The notes beneath the pieces are model-generated. The model was given only the letters and a program-made list of their open reading frames with translations, had not been told where the DNA came from and did no database searches. 59,217 nucleotides of DNA, taken from the NCBI GenBank assembly GCA_964564735.1, contig CAZMCH010000016.1:1-59217 (forward strand), read 5' to 3'. Origin of the DNA: CAZMCH01 sp964564735. GTDB lineage: Bacteria; Poribacteria; DTPJ01. A program made the position numbers and the translations under genes. This document shows, one piece after another, positions 25,599-34,328 of this stretch. Positions within the stretch are counted from its first letter, which is position 1. The number at the start of each line of letters is the position of its first letter.

Positions 25599-27488
25599 TC
25601 AAAATGGTTGTTTGTATGATGGTATATTAACAAATCTCTGCATTTTAAGATCAATTTTTATATTTGTAAATGGCTGAAGATTCACATGCAGATATTTATC
25701 ATTCATTTTTATTTTTTGTGCTTCTGAATCAATCTGATATACTGTCTCAATAAAATTATGCTCTCCCATGCTTCCAGCCTGAATTATTAATTCCCTAGCT
25801 TCTGTCTTGCTGAGGTTAACAATCTCTAATGATGTTTGATCATGAGTCATGCCTGTAACTAACGCAGAAACATCAGGAGGCAATCCAGACCTTTTATTTT
25901 GCACATCAAAATATCGCAATCTAGTTACAAGTAGTCCGCCATTGTAATGAGGAAGTGGCGCTCCCATTGTCAACTGAACTAGCCCTTCACAAGTGACAGG
26001 ATTTCTACGCTGAAAGTAGCTATCGCTGTATTTATTTGGATCTTCTTGATCGGATTCCATAAAAGCTAATTTGCTTTCTATCTGTGATATATTATGTTTC
26101 AATATCGTTTCTGGATATTCAGGATATTCTCCTCGCATATATGCAAGCCATGAACCATCATGTCCACCCTGATCTTTTGTATGATGCCATGCTTTGATGT
26201 CAAACTTTGATCCGTCTTTTGGGCTTATTTGTTCTGCTAATTGCATGTCATAGGGATTCATAGTCATCGACCATAATTGAGCAATGTCAGACGGGTGCAT
26301 AGGCATAAACTCAAACCATCCTTCAACCTGCAAAGCTGTTCCATCTTCATTTTTGAGTATATATCCTATCCATGCAGGCGGAAAATAACTTGCTTTTTTC
26401 GGATCGCCATATTTCCAAGGGATATTGAATAAGCCATTTTGCTCAATTCCATTATTTATAAGCAAATTGATTTGAGAACGTGGAAATTCCATATAATCTC
26501 TGTCTTTATTGAGTAAAGACGCATTTTGCCCAGCAATACCGATTGCCTGCCCGATACTGTGCCATCCATGAGGCCATGTCCAGCCATAATATGAGCCATA
26601 CCATTTGCCGTCAATATGCTCTCCTATTTTTCCTGATAAGCCAACATTATCAGGAACTATACCATCATTCTGGATTGTCCTTTCTATCCATGCCTCTGTA
26701 TATTCAGTAACCCATGATTTATATTTATCATCACCAGTTAGCAGATATGCGTTTGTCGCAAGGCTTGTTGCGCAAAGATTAACTAATGTATCACCTTTGC
26801 CATGTCTTTCACTCATGGCTTTACCAAGTGATTTTTGCTTTTCTCGATCTGCTTTTACTACTTCGTGATTTATACAGCCGTGAATGTCATAAAATGGAAG
26901 GTTATAGCCATCCCAAGGATAATATGGATTTCCTCTGAAAATCCAAAATGCAGGACCTTTACTGCCATTCATAGCACATTTTATAATCTTATATTTTGGA
27001 TCATAGTTTTGAGCATCTTCATCTTCATTCATAAAAAAGCCAGCGAATCTCATAGCACGATCAATATTAATTTTATTTGATGGATCAGCCATACAGAGCA
27101 TATAAAAAAGATAATTTCCTTCGCTTTGATGAAACCAGTCATAGCTAGGCTGATACTCCTTGACGACCATCGGATAGCCGAATCCCGTCTGAAAAAATGA
27201 CATATATTCTGTTATAATATCAAACTGCCTTTGAGATTGCTTTAAAAACCAGTCATCACCACCAAGCATATAAAATAATGCCCAATTATGAAAACTCTCA
27301 TAGCAATCATCAAGCCCATCAATGCTTTGAAAATCTTTATTTGTAGGCCAAAATAACGTTCCATCAGATTTTGTATATTTTTCTAGGACTTTTGGTGCTG
27401 TGAAATTGATTTTATCAATTAATTCACGCTCAAGTAATGCCCATTTAGGCGCAATATCCATATTTTGATTTACGTTAATAATTTTCAT
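25599..27488 (-). CDS. Probable alpha-toroid (six-hairpin glycosidase-like) protein
   Basis: The 629-residue protein has no signal peptide. It shows the Trp/Tyr/Gly-rich helical repeats typical of (alpha/alpha) barrels: LDDCYESFHNWALFYML, YDWFHQSEGNYLFYML, LVNLCATSLATNAYLLTGDD and YGWTWPHGWHSIGQAIG. The last part (from about residue 530) looks like a beta-sandwich tail. Such folds are found in glycoside hydrolases and polysaccharide lyases. I cannot assign a family or catalytic residues, so an enzyme acting on a carbohydrate is inference. It lies 18 bases downstream of a UroD-like gene and overlaps or nearly touches the O-methyltransferase gene. Confidence 0.6.
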   Translation of the reverse strand: MKIINVNQNMDIAPKWALLERELIDKINFTAPKVLEKYTKSDGTLFWPTNKDFQSIDGLDDCYESFHNWALFYMLGGDDWFLKQSQRQFDIITEYMSFFQTGFGYPMVVKEYQPSYDWFHQSEGNYLFYMLCMADPSNKINIDRAMRFAGFFMNEDEDAQNYDPKYKIIKCAMNGSKGPAFWIFRGNPYYPWDGYNLPFYDIHGCINHEVVKADREKQKSLGKAMSERHGKGDTLVNLCATSLATNAYLLTGDDKYKSWVTEYTEAWIERTIQNDGIVPDNVGLSGKIGEHIDGKWYGSYYGWTWPHGWHSIGQAIGIAGQNASLLNKDRDYMEFPRSQINLLINNGIEQNGLFNIPWKYGDPKKASYFPPAWIGYILKNEDGTALQVEGWFEFMPMHPSDIAQLWSMTMNPYDMQLAEQISPKDGSKFDIKAWHHTKDQGGHDGSWLAYMRGEYPEYPETILKHNISQIESKLAFMESDQEDPNKYSDSYFQRRNPVTCEGLVQLTMGAPLPHYNGGLLVTRLRYFDVQNKRSGLPPDVSALVTGMTHDQTSLEIVNLSKTEARELIIQAGSMGEHNFIETVYQIDSEAQKIKMNDKYLHVNLQPFTNIKIDLKMQRFVNIPSYKQPF

Positions 27489-27506
27489 TAATTAAGCCCT
27501 TTAAAT

Positions 27507-28583
27507 TTAGTATTTTCTCCCTTCGTCCATCATTGCAAGATAATGATCAACGGGTATATAATTAGTTACGCTATTTCCTGAGCCAAGACAATATCCACCA
27601 CCGGGCATACATTCATCAAGCGTTTCTCTGACACGCTTTCTTATCTGCTCTTCGCTAGATGTGCATAGGAAATGAACGTCTATTCCGCCAATGATCGCTA
27701 TTTGTAAACCATACCTTTTCTTTGCCAATGTAACAGGCTCAATTACATCCTCGTAAGAGTGCCTACCATCTATTTTGACATAGTTTATCAGACTATCCAT
27801 CAAAGGAACAAGGTTTCCGCAAGCGTGAAGCAAATAAAGCTTTCCAGCTTTATGTGCGATTTCAGCGTTATTTTTATGCCAAGGAAATGATTTGTTTATC
27901 AATATTTCAGGTGATACCATTGGTTGAGTGTTAAAACCCATATCATCTCCGCCAAATAAGATTTTCACCCTATCAAACTGAACGAGTATTTCAGCAACCT
28001 CGTTAAATAGCTTGCCGATCTTCTCAAACATAGCATCAACAAGATCAGGCATATCATGGATCGCAAGGCATAGGAACTCATAGCCCATCAACCATGTGAC
28101 TTGTTCAAATATGCTATGACATCCAGCAACGATGCACATATCATCAGGCAGATTCGCTGATAGCCATTCAAGCGTTTTAGTTGTATAATTTTCGGATTTA
28201 GGCCAAGGATATTTCTCAAAATCCTCCCAACTATTGATGGGACCTTTGTGTTCATCAGTCCAATGGCGTATGGCTCTCTTTTGTCCTTCTTCTGTTGTTG
28301 TATCTTCTGCGGTAATCACTTCTCTTGGAAATCCAAAGCCCTCAATTCCACAGGCAACGTAATCATAACCGAGAAACCTTTGTAACTCAATCTCCATCTT
28401 CATATAGCGATATGGATCGTCTAATGGAATGTCCTTTCCAATTCCATAGCGATTGATAATACTAGCTTTTATTTCGCCATCTAGGAAAAGTTCCATAAAA
28501 TGCACCCGTTTGGGAGTGCTTTCACGATTTAGATTTGATAAAAAGGCTTCGTAGTCTGGTTTTATTTTAATATCTGTAAGCAT
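27507..28583 (-). CDS. Uroporphyrinogen-decarboxylase-superfamily protein (copy 2)
   Basis: The 358-residue protein has the UroD barrel: VHFMELFLDGEI, FLGYDYVACGIEG and ILFGGDDMGFNTQPM. LLHACGNLVPLMDS holds an HxCG pair, and GGGYCLGSGNSV provides a third Cys near the end. This His-x-Cys...Cys set matches the zinc site of MtaA-type methylcobamide:thiol methyltransferases, suggesting methyl transfer rather than porphyrin decarboxylation. The ATG directly follows the stop of the upstream Gfo/Idh/MocA gene, with GGAGG overlapping that gene's end. Coupling to a dehydrogenase and a toroid enzyme suggests a catabolic set. Confidence 0.87.
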   Translation of the reverse strand: MLTDIKIKPDYEAFLSNLNRESTPKRVHFMELFLDGEIKASIINRYGIGKDIPLDDPYRYMKMEIELQRFLGYDYVACGIEGFGFPREVITAEDTTTEEGQKRAIRHWTDEHKGPINSWEDFEKYPWPKSENYTTKTLEWLSANLPDDMCIVAGCHSIFEQVTWLMGYEFLCLAIHDMPDLVDAMFEKIGKLFNEVAEILVQFDRVKILFGGDDMGFNTQPMVSPEILINKSFPWHKNNAEIAHKAGKLYLLHACGNLVPLMDSLINYVKIDGRHSYEDVIEPVTLAKKRYGLQIAIIGGIDVHFLCTSSEEQIRKRVRETLDECMPGGGYCLGSGNSVTNYIPVDHYLAMMDEGRKY

Positions 28584-29618
28584 CTATTTTCCTCCATACC
28601 AAATATCAACTGCTTTTCTTTGTTTTGCACTCTCAATAGCACCAAAGACCATCGCAAGACTTTTTATATTGTCTGAACCGACTGTTTCAGGAGTTTCGCC
28701 TGTCTGGACGCAACGGATAAACTCTTTTATAAGCCCATCATGCCCACCAACCTTTGCGCCTGCATCATAGGGAGGAATCTCAATATTTTCCCATTTTGAG
28801 AAGAATCCGCCTTTTTCAGCGACAACTTGAGCCTGCATATTTCCCCCGCCATCCCATTTGACAGAGCCTTTATCGCCGATAATACGCCAATCGCTTTCCC
28901 ATGTTGTATTCAATCCTTCCGCACACCAACTGCCACGATAAGTATATACAGAATTATCGGTCATTTCGTATATCGCTATTGCAGAAGCATCATGATCATA
29001 CCATGAGCCGAAAGGATTCCATTCTTTGCAATAAACTGAAACAGGATCAGCACCGATGATAAATCTTGCAGAATCAAAGGTGTGTATCGCCATATCAAGC
29101 AAAAGGACGTGTTCCATGTGATCACGAAATCCGCCAAAGTGGGCGCCGATATAGAAATCGCAATTAACTGCCGTGATTTTTCCGATTTTGCCTGATTCTA
29201 GGAAATTGCGTAGCCTTCTGATATTTGGATCATATCGGCGATTTTGTATGACAGCGAATATCTTGCCGACTTTTTCAGCAGTTTCGACCATCTCTTGTGC
29301 ATGTTCCATTGAATCCGCAAGGGGCTTTTCGCTGAAAACGTGGCAACCATGATTTAGACCATCCATTGTTACCTGATAATGTGCTTCTGGGATAGTGCAG
29401 TTGAATATGACATCAGGATTTGTTTTGTCAAGGACAGCCTTCATATCTGTTCCGATTACAACATCCTTAATGCCGAAATCTTGCGCACGCCTTTTTGCGT
29501 TATCCTCAAGAATGTCAACCATGCCGACAATCTCAACTTCGGGCATATTTTTCGCGACGCCAAGCCATGCCCCACTCATTCCTCCACAACCGACTAGAAC
29601 TACTTTGATTTTGTTCAT
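28584..29618 (-). CDS. Gfo/Idh/MocA-family NAD(P)-dependent oxidoreductase (copy 1)
   Basis: The 344-residue protein has the N-terminal Rossmann motif VVLVGCGGMSGAWLG. CHVFSEKPLADSMEHAQ contains the EKP signature with the conserved Lys. The C-terminal substrate domain includes HVLLLDMAIHTFDSARF with the catalytic D-x-x-x-H pattern. Family members oxidise or reduce sugars, inositols and amino-sugars. GGAGG lies six bases before the ATG. The stop touches the ATG of the UroD-like gene at 28583. The mazF remnant lies just upstream. Confidence 0.9.
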   Translation of the reverse strand: MNKIKVVLVGCGGMSGAWLGVAKNMPEVEIVGMVDILEDNAKRRAQDFGIKDVVIGTDMKAVLDKTNPDVIFNCTIPEAHYQVTMDGLNHGCHVFSEKPLADSMEHAQEMVETAEKVGKIFAVIQNRRYDPNIRRLRNFLESGKIGKITAVNCDFYIGAHFGGFRDHMEHVLLLDMAIHTFDSARFIIGADPVSVYCKEWNPFGSWYDHDASAIAIYEMTDNSVYTYRGSWCAEGLNTTWESDWRIIGDKGSVKWDGGGNMQAQVVAEKGGFFSKWENIEIPPYDAGAKVGGHDGLIKEFIRCVQTGETPETVGSDNIKSLAMVFGAIESAKQRKAVDIWYGGK

Positions 29619-29657
29619 TTAAACCTCCATATAACTTTATTTATGAACTAAATTCCT

Positions 29658-29798
29658 CTATAATTCCAACAAAATCCGCAGGCAATTCTCCACCTTTAAC
29701 GATGATATAATCAGGCTTGGGTGAATTCTGGATTGTTTGTGTCCTTTTGTCGGGTCAAGGTTTATAAGCCATATTTCGCCTCTTGGTGGCTGAAACAT
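29658..29798 (-). pseudogene. Truncated MazF/PemK-type toxin remnant
   Basis: An ORF two bases after the stop of the 60-residue antitoxin-like gene starts with GGAGGAGG and ATG. It encodes FQPPRGEIWLINLDPTKGHK, the canonical N-terminus of MazF/PemK endoribonucleases. It then loses homology and stops after 46 codons, where intact toxins have about 110. A different frame continues through the same DNA with SPKPDYIIVKGGELPADFVG, so a frameshift or a deletion joined two pieces. The toxin is very likely inactive. Confidence 0.75.
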
Positions 29799-29800
29799 AA

Positions 29801-29983
29801 TTATTCCTCCTCCAAACCGTCATTAAGAGTAACCTCCCAAGCAGAACGTTCATCCAATTCTTTTTGCCATGCAATAGGATCATTTCTCAAAGCCTCGTAA
29901 GCAAGATTAACAATTTTCCAAAAAGATTCTGGGTCAGAATCATCTATTTTCGCTTTATTTTCCTGTGAAAATTTTTGTTTCAT
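29801..29983 (-). CDS. Small antitoxin-like protein (partner of the MazF remnant)
   Basis: The 60-residue acidic protein ends in ERSAWEVTLNDGLEEE. A closely similar tail (W-x-x-T-L-x-D-G-L) is seen in short MazE-like antitoxins, which wrap around MazF/PemK. Its place two bases upstream of a truncated mazF supports the call. GGAAA lies before the ATG. It starts one base after the stop of the ceramidase-like gene. With its toxin broken it is probably an evolutionary leftover, or could still neutralise related toxins elsewhere. Confidence 0.65.
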   Translation of the reverse strand: MKQKFSQENKAKIDDSDPESFWKIVNLAYEALRNDPIAWQKELDERSAWEVTLNDGLEEE

Positions 29984-29984
29984 A

Positions 29985-31292
29985 TCATTTCCACAACTCC
30001 CTTATCAACTCAACCGCCGTCTCAACAATCATCTGTCCGCCTGCTTCATTGGTCATTGACCATGGACCCGGATGGACTTCATAACCGCCTTCTGCATAAG
30101 TGCCGATAGTTGGGATGTAGCCGATCCAATCGTTTGTCGTTTCTGATATAAACGTATATGGCGCAGGCGATTCATGCTTGATCTGCAAACCAAGACCGAC
30201 AAACATCTCACCCGGTATGCCCACGATAGCAACATCACCGATACGGAATACCTGTATTTCCGCAAGTATTGGGTCAGTTCCCTGTTCAATGCGTTTCAAT
30301 GTTTCCTGATTGTAACCTGCCGTTCTTAAAGCTCGGTTCCTTGTCTCATCATCTTTTGCTGTATCCGCTTCTTTTAAGGCGTTCAATCTTGCTTGCCTAA
30401 AGGGTTCAGGATCAGGCAAATCTCTTGATGGTAATTCAATTATCTTTGATATTGCGCCCAAAATTGGTTTCATCGGCTTAACATTTGGTGCTTGTAATTG
30501 CGAGACAATCTTTATCGTTTCCCCGCCTAATATATTTCCATATAATTCTACATCCTTAAAATCTCTTGTATCATCACGAATTGGGTTTATATCACCTGCC
30601 GCGCCCTGCAAAAAAGCACAATTTCGGCAAACTTTTATCACGTCCTCAACCAACTTTGTCGCAACACCCGGATAATCCGCAGAAACCAAAGGCTGAACTT
30701 GCACTGTTACAGGATGCGTTGAGAAATTTATCAATACATCCGATTTATCCGATGATTCACATAGAAGTATTCCAACAGCCTCATCAATATAACCTTTTGC
30801 TCTTTGTTCGTCAAGCGATATATTGCCTTTTCTGCGATTTTTTGCGATACCTTTCGCTTCACCGATTCCCGCTTTGAGAGACATTTCCGCCATGTCATTG
30901 CAAGCCAATTCCACAGATGTAACAATCTGATCAATCAACACATCAAGCCATTTATCTGCGTTAGGAACGTCAAGTAAGCGTGTTATGCCTGTCGTTTCGG
31001 GTGTAGAATGGGCATGTGTGGTAGCAAGCATGGCATTTTTGATGCCTGTTCTATCAAATATCCGCTTGCGCACCTCTTTTATTAAGCTACGCCCTGCGCC
31101 TAATATGTCGTTGCAAAAGCCTATTGAATCCGCAGAGATTAGGGCTAATTTGATTTCATCATTATCAAAGACAAACGCCCTTGAATATAACGGATCATGG
31201 ACGCCTTTGAATTTTCCCTGTCTTGGCACATAGGCGAGATGTGGTATATTCAATGGTGGAGTTATGTCAACCTTTGCGCTACCGACTTTCAT
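29985..31292 (-). CDS. Neutral/alkaline ceramidase-like hydrolase
   Basis: The 435-residue protein matches the N-terminal catalytic domain of neutral/alkaline non-lysosomal ceramidase (PF04734-type). It starts with VGSAKVDITPP and has GVHDPLYSRAFVFD, ALISADSIGF, ATTHAHSTPETTG (zinc HxH), INFSTHPVTV and FLQGAAGDINP. It ends without the C-terminal immunoglobulin-like domain of the human and Pseudomonas enzymes. There is no signal peptide. In heterotrophic uncultured bacteria such proteins are common, and their true substrates may be other amides or esters. AAGG precedes the ATG, and it lies six bases downstream of an unknown gene. Confidence 0.85.
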   Translation of the reverse strand: MKVGSAKVDITPPLNIPHLAYVPRQGKFKGVHDPLYSRAFVFDNDEIKLALISADSIGFCNDILGAGRSLIKEVRKRIFDRTGIKNAMLATTHAHSTPETTGITRLLDVPNADKWLDVLIDQIVTSVELACNDMAEMSLKAGIGEAKGIAKNRRKGNISLDEQRAKGYIDEAVGILLCESSDKSDVLINFSTHPVTVQVQPLVSADYPGVATKLVEDVIKVCRNCAFLQGAAGDINPIRDDTRDFKDVELYGNILGGETIKIVSQLQAPNVKPMKPILGAISKIIELPSRDLPDPEPFRQARLNALKEADTAKDDETRNRALRTAGYNQETLKRIEQGTDPILAEIQVFRIGDVAIVGIPGEMFVGLGLQIKHESPAPYTFISETTNDWIGYIPTIGTYAEGGYEVHPGPWSMTNEAGGQMIVETAVELIRELWK

Positions 31293-31298
31293 ATTTAT

Positions 31299-31907
31299 TT
31301 ACCTTTTCTTTTGCCATATTATAAGTTTGACGTCTGGGGAATCTTCATTTAATTTTATTATTAAATTACCTGTGTCTTTCACATAAGGTTCACCATTCAG
31401 ATAACCGTCATCTATTAGAATAGCAATGGCATATTTGCATCTTCCTTTATCTATTTGTTCCTGCAATTTTTTACAATCATACATGAAACCATCTATTTTT
31501 CTCTCATGGTCTTTAAACATGCCTCCTTTTAATATTTCTTTTACCTCAATAAAGAGTCCATGTCTGAGTTTACGAAATTCATAACTATTATCGCACATTG
31601 ATGCGTCTGTAACATCAATATCAATGCTTTTCCATTTTTCATCTTTCTCAAAATTTTCATACACGAATTTGTCAATTTTGCTCTCATTATGAACATTAAG
31701 AAAACCAAATTCATCTTCACAAAACTTTGTTATGATTCTAACTGCATCACCATTTTCACTCCAAACATAGGGACCAAACCAACCTTGCTCATCACCAGCA
31801 ATAAAGCCTTCATAATTTGCTGGTCCAAATCTATTATAGAATTCTTCTATTCTTGGCCAAACTTTTTTTAGAAATCGTTCTCTTTCATTCAATTGATTTC
31901 TCTCCAT
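31299..31907 (-). CDS. Unknown protein, possibly nuclease-like
   Basis: I do not recognise a family in this 202-residue soluble protein. It has an N-terminal helical part (ERERFLKKVWPRIEEFY), then WFGPYVWSENGD and a segment DIDVTDASM followed about 20 residues on by GLFIEVKEI. An acidic residue followed by E-x-K on a beta strand is the pattern of PD-(D/E)XK nucleases, but here it is only suggestive. The ATG at 31907 lies immediately next to a dispersed palindromic repeat whose GGAGG (about 12 bases upstream) may act as the ribosome site. It precedes the ceramidase-like gene by six bases. Confidence 0.5.
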   Translation of the reverse strand: MERNQLNERERFLKKVWPRIEEFYNRFGPANYEGFIAGDEQGWFGPYVWSENGDAVRIITKFCEDEFGFLNVHNESKIDKFVYENFEKDEKWKSIDIDVTDASMCDNSYEFRKLRHGLFIEVKEILKGGMFKDHERKIDGFMYDCKKLQEQIDKGRCKYAIAILIDDGYLNGEPYVKDTGNLIIKLNEDSPDVKLIIWQKKR

Positions 31908-31980
31908 CTGGATTCCAGCCTCCGCTGGAATGGCAAAAAATTACGTCCTTTGTGCCTTCGTGTCTTTGTGGTTTATATTG
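31908..31980. repeat. Dispersed intergenic palindrome and associated repeat
   Basis: ATTCCAGCctccGCTGGAAT (31913-31932) is a perfect eight-base inverted repeat. A degenerate copy, ATTCCAacatctGCTGGAAT, occurs at 38404-38423. The sequence beside it, CCTTCGTGTCTTTGTGG, is a word I associate with dispersed intergenic sequence in many uncultured bacteria. Confidence 0.6.
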
Positions 31981-31989
31981 AGATAATTA

Positions 31990-33057
31990 CTATTTTATAG
32001 CATCATTAAGCAAGCCAAAGAAACCATCCATAACCTTATCAATATCGCTTGGACTGCCGTTTTTATTCGTCCTTGCGATGACCATATTCCATTCGGGGAT
32101 TATGATGCAGACGTTGTTATGCAATCCATTTGCAAAGTATGTTCTCGGAGGAGCATTATCCCACATCCTATGACCGTCAGGCTTAATGCCATTCACCCAC
32201 CAGTTGAAGCCGTAAATTCCCGATCCCCTTGATCTTGCAACCTCATCATTTGGAATGGAATTAGGCACTTGAACCGTTGTAGCCATATTCACCCAAGATT
32301 CGCTGACAAGTTGCTTGCCATTCCAATTACCTTTATTTAGAAATAGATGACCAAATCGCGCCAGATCAAGTGAATTTGTCCGTATTCCACCTGTCCAATT
32401 CAATATGCGACCATTCGGCGAGTCGTGTGGTTGCCATTTCCATTTAGTCATGCCTATTGAGTCAGCGATTCGTCTTTTAAATATATCTTTAAGCGATTCG
32501 CCTGCGATTGCTGTCAAGACTTTGCCGAACTGCATCATTGCTTCGTCCCAATAGCGAAACATCGTCCCCGGCGGAAATAATGGTTCTGATGGCGGTTCTG
32601 GATTCCAAGAATCAGTCCTTCCTTTGCTGTCAGCCTCGTATCCACCCTCAATTTTTACGTCATATCCCGATGTCATTGTGGCAAAATGGCGTATTTTTAC
32701 ATCAGGATAAAGATCAACAAGGTCTGCTGAGTAATCTTTCGCATAAGTATCAAGCGTCACTTTGCCATCATCAATCAGCAGACCCAATACTGTGCTTGTG
32801 AATGATTTTGTCGCAGAGAAAAGGAGTACCTCTTCATCGCTATCTTTGCCCTTCCATATCAAATATCCATTGCGGATGATGACTGCGGTATCTATTCCTC
32901 CGCAATCTTTTAGCTCGTTTTGCAGATAATCCATTGCAAGCTTTAGCTTTTCGGAGTCAATGTCCTGTGATTCGGGGGTTGATTCTTGCCAGCTTTCTTC
33001 GGGGAAAACATTAGCTTGTGATAGAGCAATAATTAGAAGCATATTTAGATAAATCAT
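31990..33057 (-). CDS. Beta-lactamase-fold (class C-like) serine hydrolase
   Basis: The 355-residue protein has the serine beta-lactamase/DD-peptidase fold. SATKS at 81-85 contains the S-x-x-K nucleophile pair, FRYWDEAMMQFG replaces the Y-x-N motif, and FGHLFLNKGNW and YGFNWWVNG follow. The third motif (K/H-x-G) may be the HNN near FANGLHNNVCI. Members are esterases, D-aminopeptidases or transacylases rather than antibiotic-resistance enzymes. A short signal peptide (MIYLNMLLIIALS) suggests export. AGGAG lies before the ATG, 18 bases after the aminotransferase stop. Confidence 0.87.
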   Translation of the reverse strand: MIYLNMLLIIALSQANVFPEESWQESTPESQDIDSEKLKLAMDYLQNELKDCGGIDTAVIIRNGYLIWKGKDSDEEVLLFSATKSFTSTVLGLLIDDGKVTLDTYAKDYSADLVDLYPDVKIRHFATMTSGYDVKIEGGYEADSKGRTDSWNPEPPSEPLFPPGTMFRYWDEAMMQFGKVLTAIAGESLKDIFKRRIADSIGMTKWKWQPHDSPNGRILNWTGGIRTNSLDLARFGHLFLNKGNWNGKQLVSESWVNMATTVQVPNSIPNDEVARSRGSGIYGFNWWVNGIKPDGHRMWDNAPPRTYFANGLHNNVCIIIPEWNMVIARTNKNGSPSDIDKVMDGFFGLLNDAIK

Positions 33058-33075
33058 GCCTAAACTCCTATTATC

Positions 33076-34305
33076 TTATATTGATTTTGGCAATAACTCC
33101 GCAACTTTTCTAATCGCCCCTGCCATATCCTCTATATCTTTCATGGTAAAGTTTTCATTAAAGCCTGTAATGACGATATGATTAAGTGCATCTTCGGTTT
33201 TTGGACACATGCCCTTTGTATAATCAATCTTGCGCCCACCATGACAGCCATCAAACGGATGTGTTGAGTTACCAAAAGTCTTTTTCCCTGCGAGTGCCTC
33301 CAAGCAAATAAATATCGGTTCTGCGATATATCCGCCTGATGCGCCAACACCCTCTTTTGATAATGCCTCTGCAAAAGCTTTATGCGACCATGCTTCTATA
33401 CGTAACGGAAAAACCCAGTAGCCATGCTCAGAACCTTCTGTTATTGGTGGTGGAATTAACCCTTCAATGTCGCTGATTAGTTCTCTCAGATGATTGCCAA
33501 GTGCCATCCTCTTTTCTACAACTCCACGAACCTTTTTTAGCTGTGCAAGCCCAACAGATGATTGAAGTTCTGTCATACGATAGCATGGAGCAAGGAATTC
33601 GTAACATCTTGCGCCCCAGCCGGGCTGATAATTCCAGCCTTTATCTCTGAAAAGAGACATTCGCCTTGACCATTCATCATTATTCGTGATAGTCATACCA
33701 CCATCACCAGTCGTCATATATTTTGATTGCTGGAGACTGTATGCGGAAATATCGCCCCATGTTCCAAGATATTTCCCTTTATACTTTGTTGCATGTGCCT
33801 GACTGCAATCTTCAATCAATGGTATATTATGCCTTCTAGCAATATCAAGCATCGCATCAACATTACAGGCATTGCCGAAAAGATGGACAATCAATATGCC
33901 TGCTGTTCTATCAGTGATTTTCCTCTCAACATCTTCGGGATCCATGTTATATGAATCATCAATATCTGCAAAAATAGGGATGCAGTTTTGATAGACTATC
34001 GGCACAATCGTTCCACCGTCAGTAATTGGAGCAGTGATAATTTCATCACCGGGATTTGGATTTATAGTGCCAATTGCAATATGGATCGCCGCTGTTCCTG
34101 ATGTTGACGCTACAGAGTGTTTAACGCCATAAAATTCTGCAAATTCTTTTTCTAATGCTGTTGTCTTTGCTCCCCTTAATCCAAACAGATTTTGTGATCG
34201 GATTGCTTCTGTAACAAGTTCAATCTCCTCATCTCCAAAAGGTGTTCTTGCTGGAAAAGGCTCTTTGCGATATGGTTCTCCACCATCAATAGCTAATTTT
34301 GGCAT
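33076..34305 (-). CDS. DegT/DnrJ/EryC1/StrS-family PLP aminotransferase (copy 2)
   Basis: The 409-residue protein shares fold and many motifs with the gene at 14882-16033. SVASTSGTAAIHIAIG is followed by IEDCSQAHATKYKGKY and SAYSLQQSKYMTTGDGG with the PLP lysine in SKYMT. DKGWNYQ and APCYRMTELQSSVG follow. It probably transaminates a keto-sugar or keto-inositol. The neighbouring Gfo/Idh/MocA genes, which can make keto-sugars or keto-inositols, fit such a role but do not prove it. AAGGAG lies before the ATG, 23 bases after the stop of the EIIA-opine dehydrogenase fusion. Confidence 0.9.
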   Translation of the reverse strand: MPKLAIDGGEPYRKEPFPARTPFGDEEIELVTEAIRSQNLFGLRGAKTTALEKEFAEFYGVKHSVASTSGTAAIHIAIGTINPNPGDEIITAPITDGGTIVPIVYQNCIPIFADIDDSYNMDPEDVERKITDRTAGILIVHLFGNACNVDAMLDIARRHNIPLIEDCSQAHATKYKGKYLGTWGDISAYSLQQSKYMTTGDGGMTITNNDEWSRRMSLFRDKGWNYQPGWGARCYEFLAPCYRMTELQSSVGLAQLKKVRGVVEKRMALGNHLRELISDIEGLIPPPITEGSEHGYWVFPLRIEAWSHKAFAEALSKEGVGASGGYIAEPIFICLEALAGKKTFGNSTHPFDGCHGGRKIDYTKGMCPKTEDALNHIVITGFNENFTMKDIEDMAGAIRKVAELLPKSI

Positions 34306-34328
34306 ATCTATCTCCTTAATTTGCTATA

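Noticed and set aside
31990..33057. Beta-lactamase-fold protein as an antibiotic-resistance enzyme
   Set aside because: Only the S-x-x-K motif is clear, the Y-x-N position is altered, and the context is catabolic; esterase or peptidase roles are far more likely.
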